Positions 23,501 to 34,903 of a stretch of DNA of 64,000 nt are shown here, piece by piece (the first letter of the stretch is position 1; the number at the start of each line of letters is the position of its first letter). A program made the position numbers and the translations under genes. This stretch comes from Hibiscus mutabilis (Eukaryota > Streptophyta > Magnoliopsida > Malvales > Malvaceae). The stretch spans positions 6,014,001 through 6,078,000 of the forward strand of contig CM033752.1 in the NCBI GenBank assembly GCA_019671005.1, read 5' to 3'. The notes beneath the pieces are model-generated. The model searched no databases and was not told the DNA's origin. It saw only the letters and a program-made list of their open reading frames with translations.

Positions 23501-23954
23501 CTTTAAGCACAGCCGTTACCTTTTCCTCCATATCTGCAATTCAAATTGTATTTTTCTGAGATAGTTTATACAGATAAGTCCTAGTTCATCACCAAAAACG
23601 CCATAAACATCCTAAGCCGAAATCAATGCTTAGAGAAGTAAACTTCATTTAATGGATTCTTTTTTTTTTTTCAACATAAGAGTCAAACCAATGAATTTTC
23701 TTTTTTTAGAAAAAGGGTTTTACTTTTACAGCAACAGAATGTAAACACGTACCCAAATTAAAAAAAAAACAATCAAATAAGAAAAACAAATAAAACCCAG
23801 AAATTATCATATTTTCAACATTTCAGGGAACAAAGGAAAGTGAATCAACAAATAAATTACCTCGAAGGTTTTGTTCCATCCATTTTGACCGCTTCGTTCT
23901 GATATGGCCAGCCCACCACCATGAATAAGCAATGCTAGCAGCTCTTTGCAACAT
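20593..23954 (-). pseudogene. NET2-like: NETWORKED 2 (KIP1-like) actin-binding protein gene, disabled
   Basis: Exon 1 (23954-23861) encodes MLQRAASIAYSWWWAGHI and RTKRSKWMEQNL, the start of the NAB actin-binding domain. A GT-AG intron (23860-23534) splits an Asp codon, and exon 2 (23533-20593) continues DMEEKVTAVLKVIEEDGDSF and KRPELIQFVEEFYRAYRGLA. Then come a long coiled coil and the conserved end VPLRSFIFGAKPKKQKASIF. The size, about 1,000 codons, fits NET2 proteins, which tether actin to membranes, mainly in pollen. Lesions: a short deletion with frameshift at about 23370; TAG at 22476-22474 for a family Gln; a frameshift near 22150-22180; a missing T near 21440; a missing G near 20866. 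Between lesions the protein stays highly recognisable, so decay is recent. Clustered assembly errors are the alternative, but a nonsense change plus a short deletion argues against a purely technical cause. Confidence 0.85.
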
Positions 23955-24404
23955 TTGTTTTTTTTTCCTCTTGAAGCAGGAAAAAGATCTAATTTCTTTG
24001 AATATGAAAAAAAGAGCACAAAAGCATGCAAGATTCTCTGTTTAACTAATTATAGAACAAAGAAAAGACATGGGAAGCATTAAGGAAACAGATAAGAAAG
24101 AGAAAAAGAAAACAAAACTAGTTTCTTGGTTTTGACAAATCATGGAAATCTAGAAAGAAACGAAATCTGGGTTTTGCTTGGATTTTGTTGAGGGATCATG
24201 GAGAGGAGCAAACCTCGGCCGAATATTTGTTTTCTTTCTTCTTCGTATTAAAATAAGCCATGAAAAAGGCACTGTCATTTGCATTGTATCTTTAAACAGT
24301 TCAAAAGTTTGTATCTGTCTCCACGTGGCATTCTCCCTTTCACCATGGTGGGCCTGACACCATATACTACACTCCTAGTATTTTCTATAAAATAAATGAT
24401 AATT
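23955..24404 (-). promoter_or_regulatory. Upstream region of the NET2-like gene
   Basis: Likely 5' UTR and promoter of the minus-strand gene, with purine/pyrimidine-rich tracts at 23950-24110. No certain TATA box or intron can be assigned. Confidence 0.35.
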
Positions 24405-24755
24405 TATAAAATAAGTGTCAAAATTATGTCTCTTTTCTGTAATAAATATATAAAATGTTTTTTATTTAAAATAAGTGGCTAAACTTTTATTTTAGCTGAA
24501 ATAGGTATCTAAACTATTTTTTGGCTGAAATAGGTGCCTAAACTTTCATTTTTGGCTTGTTTTAAAGTCAATTGGCATCTACTTGGAAACTTATTTCAAC
24601 CAAAAATAAAAGTTTATGTACTTATTTCAGCCAAAAAATACTTTAGGCAATTATTCAGCAAAAATGAAACTTTAGGCACATATTTCAGCCAAAAATACTT
24701 TAGGCACCTATTGTAAAAGAGAGGCATAGTCTAGGCACTTATTTTGTAGTTAAGC
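24405..24755. repeat. Foldback MITE-like element, copy 1
   Basis: The left edge AAATAAGTGTCAAAATTATG pairs with the right edge CATAGTCTAGGCACTTATTT in inverted orientation. Inside, TAGGCACCTATTTCAGCC-type words recur on both strands. Related stretches occur at 47955-48125 and 53145-53340. Confidence 0.6.
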
Positions 24756-26329
24756 ATAAAATAAAATAGCGATAAGTATTCGATCGAGTAAAAAAATTTA
24801 GGTTAGTCGAGTTTGCGAGTCTTATTTTATGATTCAAATTTTATTTGAATTTTTTTATTCAAGTCGGGTTTATGAAATTCGAGTCGATCGAGTCAAGTTG
24901 TCGTGTTTCCGTACAAATTTAATTATAATTATTTCAAATATTATAGTACGGATTGATTTCAATTTCGACGACTTTCTCTAATTATATAATATATACACAT
25001 ATATTTATTTATTTATTTTCATATGTGTAAGATTTGTAATGATATTTAATAAAAACAAGTATAAAATATATTTATGTTATTTTTAAAGAATGAATTTTTT
25101 AGAACAAAGTATTGACGAGAGTATAAAAGAGTCAAGGAATTGATATGAAGAAAGAATTTATTAAAAAAATACAGTTGAAGAATCAAAATAAATAAAATGA
25201 AAAGTTAAGGGATTAAATTGCAAAAAGAATAAATTTGTTGTTAAAAATATGAATTGAATGTACATGAATATTCTATAGTGGTAGTGAAGCATGTGGGTTA
25301 AATTTAGTCAAAATGGACTTAAAACGAATGAGTAATTGAAGAAATAAGGAAATCATATAAAGTTTAGGGACTAAATTACAAAAAGAAAAAATCATTTTCA
25401 TAAATAATAATAATTGAAGTTAAATAGCTATTCTTCCGTGGTTATGAGCTCGTAGTTCAAATTTGGTCAAAACTGAGCTTAAAATGGACGGGGAATTGAA
25501 GAAATAAGAAAATCATTGATTAAATCACATAATAATTAAATTTGATTTGTCAGTTCTTTGAGTTGACAAAAATTGAAGTCAAAATTTTCAAGAGACTCTA
25601 ATAACTCAGCTCGAATAACTCGAAATTAAAAAAATATTTTTTTTCGAGTTGAGTTTTGTTCACTCGTAAAATAATACAAAATATAATATTATTTTCAAAA
25701 CAAATCGACTTAAGTTTTAGGGTATGTTAGTTTTGTATAATTCATTTTACGAAAATATTTTTCTTATTTTCTAGTGTTTGATTGATGGAAGATAAATTGA
25801 TGAATGTAATTTATTTTTCTGATCAACATAATTTTCTTTATATTTTTTATAAAATATTTTACGCTATAATTTTCCGTAAAATATTTTTTTCTAAATTTTC
25901 ACTTAAAAGCATGAATATGCAAAATAATATTATTTTATATTTTTTGAATGGTCTAAAGGTGATTATAAGGTAGTATATTATATAATGTGAAAGGAAAAAC
26001 TTTTATTAGCTGCAATATGAAATTTTGCATTTAATTTAGTTTTTATATATTATTAATATAACGTTTGGTATGTGTATTATTTTTCTCATACTTTAATATA
26101 TGAGACATCAACAATTCACTTTATATTTTTAGTCACTCTTTATTTGAACAATGTGAACTGAAAAATCTTACTGGTTTTGAAAATGTAATATTTTTTTAGA
26201 ACTTTTACTCATCATTCATAATTCGAGTTTAAATTTATACAAACTCTTTTTTATGTTAAGATAAATTACGGTTATGTAATAATTAAATTTTTTCTTCGAT
26301 ACTTGTATAATTAAACTAGAAAAAGTATA
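24756..26329. other. AT-rich intergenic stretch
   Basis: It contains direct repeats of the type AAGGGATTAAATTGCAAAAAG and TTGAAGAAATAAGGAAATCAT (25150-25520) and no gene. Confidence 0.5.
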
Positions 26330-26490
26330 TTTGGTCGGTTGGTTAAGCTGCTCATCTTTGTTCTTCATATTCCCTTAAGTCGTGGGTTCTAGATCTACTA
26401 GGAGCACTCCCTTCCTTTTCCTAGAGTCCCCTATCCCCTTCCCCTCTAGGTAGAATTAGGATTTGTAAAAAGAAAAAAAAAACTAAACTA
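26330..26490 (+). repeat. Candidate tRNA-derived SINE
   Basis: TTGGTCGGTTGGTTAAG resembles an A box, GTGGGTTCTAGATC 50 bases later a degenerate B box, and the unit ends in an A-rich tail near 26485. The target duplication is not clear. Confidence 0.35.
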
Positions 26491-26519
26491 GTCATAATAT
26501 TATTATGGCATTGTGTCAA

Positions 26520-26945
26520 AAAGTTTCTAACGTTTGATTGAATAATCATTTTGTTCCTTATTCTTTTGAAGCATTTTAACCCTCTACGTTTAATTTTAGG
26601 TTAAAATGCCTCTTCCGTTGATAAAAATTGTTATTCAACTAACGGTAAATGACTCGAAATGGTGTGACAAACCTATACGGCAATGCACGCTAACATGACA
26701 ATGTCAAGCCAAAGGTGCTAACTTGACAAAATGACACACCAATCAAAAAATAATTTTATAAAATATAAAAATATTTTTTCTACTAATGTGTCATTATTTC
26801 AATCATTTCAAGTTGTTTATCGTTAGTTGATTGACAATTTTTATCAACAAATGAGCCATTTTGACCCAAAATAAAATATTGAAAGTTAAAATGCTTCAAA
26901 AAAAAAATTAAAAATCAAAATAATTATCTAATTAAATATTAGGGA
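26520..26945. repeat. Foldback element with about 130 bp inverted arms
   Basis: 26545-26665 (GAAGCATTTTAACC... GTTGATAAAAATTGTTATTC) is inverted at 26805-26905, where the complement of the same words lies in reverse order. The loop is about 140 bp. It is MITE-like and non-coding. Confidence 0.65.
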
Positions 26946-27593
26946 CATTTTTTTATATTATGCGTACTATTATTTATACATCACCATTTTTGCGTTAGTT
27001 TTTACATAAACAATTCTTTTCACTAAATATGAAAAAGCCAGTTTTATTTATTTTTAAGTATATATATATACAAATCTAATTGAAACCAATAATTAAATCG
27101 ATTAAGATTTTTCATATAAAGAAATATTAAATCGAAAAACATTTAATAATTTTAATATTTATTTCAGTTTCATTGTATAAGATAGATTTGTATGAAAAAG
27201 TGTTAGTTGTCATCGGCAAACCAATATGTCAGCCTAACCACCGACTTGGAATCTCATCTTTTAAGGACTAAACAACTTTTTCATTAGAAAAAGAAATGAA
27301 AATGAAAAGATGTTTCGATTATCAGCTGGTTTAATGAAATAAAATATTATATTATTTAGGTAAAGTTAAGAGTTTAATTTTTAATATGGTAAATAAAATT
27401 AAATAAATTAAAATAATCGTATCATAATAAAATTTTAAAATATTTAATTTAAATTAATCGATTAATGAATTATATACAAATAATTATAAAAATAAAAAAT
27501 GGTTTCTAATAGGATGTTTAAAGATGGTGGCCAAATAAACTTGGAGGGTACCCATTTTAGAAAATATTTGAAGCGCTGTTTCTATCCTATCTG
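26946..27593. other. AT-rich intergenic stretch
   Basis: No gene, RNA or transposon end was recognised here. Confidence 0.4.
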
Positions 27594-27602
27594 TCATTTA
27601 AG
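27594..27602. repeat. 9 bp target-site duplication (left), TCATTTAAG
   Basis: Identical to 34895-34903. A 9 bp duplication is the hallmark of Mutator-like elements. Confidence 0.7.
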
Positions 27603-28504
27603 GGACAAGGCTAATAAAAGGCGCCTTAAAACGGTTAAAAGAAGGCGGTACCTGTAACACCTAAATCGATACGGGTTACTTAATTTAATCTGAGGTGTCA
27701 CATTAGAATTATCGGAACGACCCATATTAAAATTTCAGATAAAATAATTCGTCAAACCATCTAAAACCATAAAACAAGTTCTTGATTAAAATATAAGTTC
27801 AGAAATTATTCGAACAATGAAACAAAAATCATGATACCAAATAGAAATACAAGTTTCAGACTCTGACATAAAAACCAAACATGACCTACATGCCCCCTAA
27901 CTACACTGTACCGTACTCTACAAGCAACGCTGAAAGAACTCCACTAACTGATGTCGTTAAATATGTCATGATTGACCTATTTTAACTTGCGATAGAAAAA
28001 AGCAGCATGAGCTTGGAAAAACTCAGTAATACATGACTACCCAAAAAGATGTTATTAACACAAGCAGGTATACAACTAAGCGTAAAACTGACATGATGAG
28101 CCAATTATCAACAGGATTTAGTTATGATATGAAATTTCATATTGTCATTATACTAGAAGGTAACAAAGTAGTTCTTGATTTGATTCGCTCGAGTACTAGA
28201 CAAAATGCCCATGGCTCGGATAATTAAAAAAAGTTAGACTACAGAAGTCGAACCAGGGAGTTTAGAGTGTTTCATTAAATGTATTAAAAACCTACTGAGA
28301 GTTTCAAACTTTGGTAAATTTATCCAGTAGGATAGATTTCAAAAGGGGACATAATGTTTTGTTTTAATTACCTAACTACCCTCCAACCGAACTCCAGTAT
28401 GTAGTTCCCCAGAGTTGCATATATAAGGCTTAACCAAGGTCGTTGGGCGTAGATGCTGACCTAAGGGGATGCCTTAGGTCCAAAAAGAATCACTCAAATC
28501 AAAG

Positions 28505-29370
28505 CATATGAACCTGGTATAGAAGGTATTACCCCAGCCGAAGCATATGAACTTGATACAGAAGCAGAAAGTATTACCCTAGCCGAAGCATAAGAACCTG
28601 ATACAAAAGCCAGATGGTATTACCCTAGCCGAAGCATAGGAACCTGATACAAAAGCCAGAAGGTATTACACTAGCCGAAGCATAAGAACCTGATATAGAA
28701 TCAAGAAGGTATTACCCTAACCAAAGCATGGAAACCTGATACAGAAGTCAGAAGGTATTATCTTAGCTGAAGCATAGGAACCTGATACAGAAGTCAGAAG
28801 GTATTATCTTAGCTGAAGCATAGGAACCTGATATAGAAGCCAAAATGTATTACCCTAGACGAAGCATATGAACCTGATACAGAAGCCACAAGGTATTACC
28901 CTAGCCAAAGCATAGGAACCTGATACAGAAGCCAGAAGGTATTACCCTAGCCGAAGCATAGGAACCTGATACAGAAGCCAGAAAGTATTACCATATTTGA
29001 AGCATAGAAACCTGATACAAAGCCAGAAGGTATTACCTTAGCCGAAACATAGGAACCTAATACAGAAACCAGAAGGTATTACCCTAGCCAAAGCATAGGA
29101 ACCTGATACAGAAGCAGAAGGTATTACCCTAGCCGAAGCATAAGAACCTGATACAGAAGCCAGAAGGTATTACCCTAGCCGAAGCATAGAAACTTGATAC
29201 AGAAGCCAGAAGGTATTACCCTAGCTGAAGCTTAAAAACCTGATAAAGAAGCCAGAAGGTATTACCCTAGTCAAAGCATAGGAACTTGATAGGTATTACC
29301 CTAGTCGAAGCATGGGAACCTGATACAGAAGCTAGAAGGTATTACCCTAGCCAAAGCATAGGAAGCTAAT
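28505..29370 (+). repeat. Minisatellite in solo LTR, about 19 units near 45 bp
   Basis: Units of the type CAGAAGGTATTACCCTAGCC plus GAAGCATAGGAACCTGATA are repeated with small changes and some length variation. It is not CRISPR, because the units are contiguous without unique spacers. Confidence 0.9.
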
Positions 29371-30989
29371 TAGTAGGAATTACCAGCCGAATCAGGGTTG
29401 AACCTGCAAAAACATCATATCATATCCTAATTACCACAAATAAAACCGTCTAAGCAATGATAACGGTAATCAGTATTAAGTAGTTGTAGCAGACAATTAT
29501 TTTTAGTGAAACAGCAACTAGAGAGTACGTTTTTTAGATCAGATACAGAGATATATTTCAGACAGATGAAAGTCATGATTATGAAAGAATTCAGATATAT
29601 CATGATAGATTTTGGAAAGTCAAATAGATCAGGATCAATCAAGATTCCGGATATATCAGAAGGGTTCGAGTCAATTTTACCCATAAGGGCATTTTTGTTA
29701 TTTTAACACTCAAAGCAATTTTGTAGTTTCACCCCGACAGGGAAAGTCAGTGATTTGTTATGCTAAACATTACTGAAAGCATGCTAGGCTTTCAAGTCTA
29801 TTCCATTAACGATGTCTCATCAATATATTACTTTTCAAGCACTCGTATGTGTACAACTCACAAGAGTTCAATATTTAGTTTTAGCTGCGTGGTATAGTTG
29901 AACAGGTCACCATCACAAATTATCCTGGAATGGTTGAGCTTGTATTTGTGCAGTATTTTTTCATTATTGTAACAATATTAAGAATGGCCGATTTTCATAA
30001 GTCGGGCTTCAAACCCATAGGGGTATTACGGTCATTTGCGGTCTATAAAAAATTCAAGATTTCAAGGGCTCTATTCTCGAGTCAAGAGGGTATTTCAATT
30101 ACTAAAGTGGAGTCATCCACATCCTTTCAGTCCTTTTTAAACCATTTATTCATTTTAAATCTCTAGGTTATAACCGTCAATTGGTTAATTTAGTAGTTTT
30201 GGTGTCCGAAGGTATCCTAGTCATTTTTTGCCAATTCATACATATCGATATTTTCAACCATCTCATTTATCTCGGTCCTTTCGACTTTTTCAAACCATCT
30301 AATTATTTCATAACTCGGGGCATAATTGTCATTTTAATTAAATTAGGAATTCCAATGCTAGAGGATATTTTGGTCATTCTTACACCTCAAGGGTATTTTA
30401 TTTATTTATTTATTTATCTTCTTTCACAATTATACTGAATATTCCAGGCACTGAATCCTTCAACACCATTAATCAAATTCAGAGATTTACAGCCTTATTC
30501 ACAATTTATTGCACTCAAAATCCTTTTGATTTATTAATTTCTCATCCGGGTATTACGATCTTATTTAGATTATTATTCTTACTCTTCTTAATCGATTTGA
30601 CTTAAGCGAACTTAACAATACTCTTAATTATATTCACGCATACATTAACCAATTACTCACATATTCCAAAGAGCATGCAAGAGGTAGTAATGTATTACTT
30701 TAAATTTTTGCTACATCAGTTGACCCTTGAAACACATTTCAATCACTCTCGAACCCAAAATTCGACATCCCTCAGCCTCACGAATCCAAAGGTGTGCGAA
30801 AACCTTCAATAACATAAACTCCAATTTAGTCCTCAATCGCATTGCTCTTAACTGAATAATTAAAGTACATATACATGATCGAGTTTAAAGTCAGTTTCAG
30901 AGGCTTTCAGGTTAGAATTTCATGAAATCGACTTCAAAAATAGACTCAAGATGTCGAAAAAAATAAAATAGGGGTTTTAAAAAAAGTTA

Positions 30990-31340
30990 ACTTTTTGGTC
31001 AAAGTCAACGCTTGCATCAGCAATCAAAGCTGATGTCATCAGACAGGGTCAGCGTTGACGTCATCTGTTAACATCATCAGTCAATAGGTCAACAGTCAAC
31101 CAGGCTAACTCGGACGGGTTGACCTACTGAGCTGACTCAGTCGGGATGACTCACTAAGTTGGCTCATAAGGGTTGACTCATTGAGCTGACTCAGACAGGT
31201 TGACTTATTGAGCTAACTAGGACGAGTTGACTCACTAAGCTGACTCAGATGGTTTGGGTCAAATGAGTTGGGCCAACTAGTCAAATCGGGCCACAGATTG
31301 GGTTACAGATTGGTCAAACTCGGGTCAATAGAAATGGGCT
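30990..31340 (-). promoter_or_regulatory. TTGAC/TGACGTCA cluster in solo LTR
   Basis: Dense GTCAAC, GTTGAC and GACTCA words with one TGACGTCA near 31055. It corresponds in position and style to the block at 6716-6920 in the other LTR family. Confidence 0.4.
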
Positions 31341-32177
31341 CAATTATTTAGGCCATAACATGCTGGCCCAGGACTTGGTTAATTAACCAAGCCCGACCTG
31401 CTAGGACCGGTTTGGCCTATTTGATTGGCTCGAACCACTAGTCTAACTCAGTCTGGCTAACTCGATTTTGTGGGTCTGAATCGGCTCACTTACCCTAAAA
31501 ACACTCGTCGGTCGTTCACCATTTTTGGTCACTGAAATTATCATCGAAAGGATGCCGATAACCCTAAAACGCTCAAATCTATTAAATTTCAAAAGCTCAT
31601 CAGCACCAGAATTCAACCAACACATTAATAAATCAAAAACACACTGAAATCTCATTGATTTTACCTAAAATGCATGGGACGATCAGAATAATACGTAGAT
31701 CTAACAAAGCCTCTCCCGATGTTGGAACAATGATCAGCTAGATGGGTTTTGATCATCGCAAGGCAAGGAGCACAGATTCGGTGGCCGCATCTCGAACGAA
31801 CATCAGATATGGCTGGAAAACAGCAAAAACCAAGGTAGTGAGTAAGGCTTATTGCCGAATCTTTGGTTGAACTTTCATGGCAAACGAAATAATGATTCTG
31901 CACGTGGCGGTTGTGGTTATGCTTAGGGTGGAATGACGATCAAAAGGGTGACGACGGTGCACAACACCGTCGAGCAGTGTCGAAGACCCAACGGCAGCCG
32001 AGTTGGGTAGGTGAAGGGTGTCAAAAGGGAGAATAAGGGTTTAGAAATTTTATTTAATTTGAATGAAAGGGTAAAAACAATTTTTCAGATAGATCGGTGA
32101 AAGGTTTATTATTATTATTTTTGAACCTTACCAAGGGACTTCGCTTCAAAAGGAAACTTGTGCAGCTAAGCAATAAG

Positions 32178-32253
32178 AGCTGCCTTAGCTTAGTTGGTCG
32201 AGCATGTGGCACATGAGGCCACTAGTCGTAGGTTTAAACCTCTACAACTACAA
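32178..32253 (+). other. tRNA-like sequence, antisense to the solo LTR
   Basis: TTAGCTTAGTTGG fits an A box and GTAGGTTTAAACCTCTAC forms a T-arm-like hairpin with a B-box core. It lies 91-166 bp from the LTR start, antisense to LTR transcription, as in the element at 5891. Confidence 0.45.
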
Positions 32254-32261
32254 ATCCCTTC

Positions 32262-32313
32262 TTCTTCTTCTTCTTCTTCTTCTTCTTCTTCTTCTTCTTC
32301 TTCTTCTTCTTCT
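32262..32313 (+). repeat. (CTT)n microsatellite
   Basis: About 17 uninterrupted CTT units within the solo LTR. Confidence 0.95.
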
Positions 32314-32689
32314 TTGTTTCCTTAATTAAATTAGGGGTGTTACAATACTGATATAACCGTTAGATTAGGTAAAAAATCTATTATTAGATTAAAAAATAGT
32401 AAAAATATTAAATAGCTTAACCGGTTATGAGATAAAGTATTACCCGGTTATAAAACAAAATATAACATAAAAGGTAAGAAAAAATATTGTAACACAAATT
32501 CTTACCTAGTTAATCAAATCTAAAACCTTTCAAACACACGGTAAGAATTTATGTTATAACATAAAATCTTACCCCAAAAATATTATTTCTTATCAAACAC
32601 ATAAGATTTTATGCTTCTACATAAATTTGTACCTAGACCAACATAAATTCTTACCGAAAATGTAAGAAAATGGGTTATAACATAAATTC

Positions 32690-34790
32690 TTACTATTCGT
32701 TTGAAGGATTTTCGATTTGGTGACATGGTATAAGCATTTGTGTTATTACCTTTTTTTCTTACCGGTTCTATAAAAATTTATGTAGGTTTCGTAACAATTT
32801 GTGTAGGTACCCTATTTCTTATGAGTTTGGTAACAAATAGAGTTATTCTTTAAGATTTTATGTTATAACATAATTTATTACCATAAGTTTTACTGGTTTT
32901 AGATTTGTTGATATGAGGTAATAATTTGTGCTATTACCTTTTCCTTACTGTTCATGTAATAGTTTATGTAGGTTCGGTAACAATTTGTGTAGGTACTCTA
33001 TTTCTTATGAGTTTAATAAGATATAGAGTTATCCTTTAAGATTTTATGTTATAACACAATTTCCTACCAAAAGTTTGGTTGATTTTAGATTTGATGATAT
33101 GTGGTAAGAATTTGTGTTATTGCGTTTTTTCTTACAACTTCTATAAACATTTACGTAGGTTTCGTACAACTTTATGTATGTACCTTATTTCTTATGAGCT
33201 TGGTAACATATAAAGTTATCCTTTAAGAGTTTATGTCATAACACAATATCGTACCATAAGTTCGACTGGTTTTAGATTAGGTGATATGGGGTAAGAATTT
33301 GTGTTATTACCGTTTTTCTTACCCGTTCTATAAACATTTATGTAGATTTCATAAAAATTTGTATAGGTACCCTATTTCTTATGAGTTTGGTAATATGTAG
33401 AGTTATCCTTTAAGAGTTTATGTCATAACACAATTTCCTACCATAAGTTTGGTTGGTTTTAGATTATGAGATATGAGGTAAGCATTTGTGTAGTTATCTT
33501 TTTTTCCTAGAAATTCCATAAACATTTTTGTAGGATTTGTAAAATATTGTGTGCGTAACCTATTTGTTATGTGTTTGATAACATATAGAGTTATCCTGTA
33601 AGAGTTTATGTAATAACACAATTTCGTACCATAAGTTTGGTTGGTTTTAGATTAGGAGATATGGGGTAAGCATTTGTGTAGTTACCTTTTCTCCTAGACA
33701 TTCCATCAACATTTTTGTAGGTTTGGTAAGACATTGTGTAGGTACCCTATTTGTTATGTGTTTGGTAACGTATAGAGTTATCCTTTAAGAGTCTGTGTAA
33801 ATAACACAATTTCCTACCATAAGTTTTGTTGGTTTTAGATTAGGAGATATGGGGTAAGAATTTGTGTAGTTACCTTTTTTCTTAGAAGTTCCATAAACAT
33901 TTCTGTAGGTTTTGTAAAATATTGTGTAGGTATTCTATTTGTTATGATTTTCGTAACATATAAAGTTATCCTTTAAGAGTTTGTGTAATAACACAATTTT
34001 CTACTATAAGTTTGGTTGGTTTTAGATTAGAAGATATATTGTAAGAATTTGTGTAGTTACCTCTTTCCTTAGAAATTCCATAAACATTTATGTAGGTTAC
34101 GTCAAACTTTGTGTAGGTGCCCTATTTTTTATGAGTTTCGTAACGTATAGAGTTATCCTTTAAGAGTTTGTGTAATAACACAATTTTCTACCATAAGTTT
34201 GGCTTGTTTTAGATTAGGAGATATAGGGTAAGAATTTGAGTAGTTACCTCTTTTCTTAGAAATTACATAAATATTTCTACAGGTTGCGTCAAACTTTGTG
34301 TAGGTACCTTATTTCTTATGAGTTTGGTAACGTATAGAGTTATCCTTTAAAAGTTTGTGAAATAACACAATTTCCTACCATATGTTTGGCTGGTTTTAGA
34401 TTACGAGATATGGGGTAAGCATTTGTGTAGTTACCTTTTTTCCTAGACATTCCATTTGTAGGTTTGGTAAGGCATTGCATAGGTACCCTATTTGTTATGT
34501 GTTTGGTAGCGTATATAGTTATCCTTTAAGAGTTTGTGTAATAACACAATTTCCTACCATATGTTCGATTGGTTTTAGATTAGGAGATATTAGGTAAGAA
34601 TTTGTGTAGTTGCCTCTTTTCTTAGAAATTTCGTAAACATTTCTATATGTTACGTCAAACATTGTGTAGGTACCCTATTTGTTATGCGTTTGGTAACATA
34701 TAGAGTTATCCTGAGTTTGTGTAATAATACAATTTCTTACCATGATAAGCATTTGTGTAGCTACCGTTTTTCTTACAGTTACTATAATAA
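32690..34790 (+). repeat. Tandem array of about 186 bp units, 10-11 copies
   Basis: The word TAAGTTTGGTTGGTTTTAGA and its variants recur near 32883, 33069, 33254, 33441, 33629, 33817, 34002, 34190, 34377 and 34556. Each unit also carries GTAAGAATTTGTGT, TTTATGTAGG and TATAGAGTTATCCTTTAAGA. Middle copies are the most alike. The monomer length is satellite-like, but the array is short and enclosed by TIRs. Confidence 0.9.
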
Positions 34791-34894
34791 TTTATGTTAC
34801 TGCATCGTAAGAATTTATGTTGGAACCAGGTACCGATATAACCAAGCTACCTTTTTTTAGCCTTTTTTAGGCTGCCTTACAACAGAACTTCCCA

Positions 34895-34903
34895 TCATTT
34901 AAG
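34895..34903. repeat. 9 bp target-site duplication (right), TCATTTAAG
   Basis: Partner of 27594-27602. Confidence 0.7.

Larger units (their letters stand above)
27653..32344 (-). repeat. Solo LTR, 4.7 kb, minus orientation
   Basis: It starts TGTAACACC and ends GGGTGTTACA. On the minus strand it opens TGTAACACCCCTAATTT. No primer site or coding region lies inside. The flanking GTACC and ATACT would be a target duplication with two transitions. Like the LTR at 5891 it has an antisense tRNA-like stretch near its start, a TTGAC/TGACGTCA block and an internal minisatellite, but the sequences are different, so it is a related yet distinct long-LTR gypsy family. It arose by recombination between two LTRs. 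Confidence 0.75.
27603..34894. mobile_element. Mutator-like TIR element with internal satellite array
   Basis: The ends are imperfect inverted repeats of roughly 45-50 bp: the left begins GGACAAGGCTAATAAAAGGC, and the complement of the right begins TGGGAAGTTCTGTTGTAAGG. Both contain AAGGC-x-GCCT and AAAA-rich spacing. The sequence is flanked by a 9 bp duplication. Without the nested LTR it is about 2.6 kb, and most of that is a tandem array of 186 bp units. No transposase frame exists, so it is non-autonomous. GGTACCGATATAACC lies next to both terminal repeats. Confidence 0.65.

Noticed and set aside
28505..29370. CRISPR-like regular repeat
   Set aside because: Units are contiguous and vary together with no unique spacers. 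It is a plant LTR minisatellite.
31661..31903. Cys/His-containing minus-strand frame resembling a zinc finger (RCGHRICAPC)
   Set aside because: It lies inside the solo LTR, with no full RING or zinc-finger spacing. Probably chance.
32690..34790. Centromeric satellite
   Set aside because: The monomer is near 186 bp but there are only 10-11 copies, enclosed by inverted ends with a target duplication.
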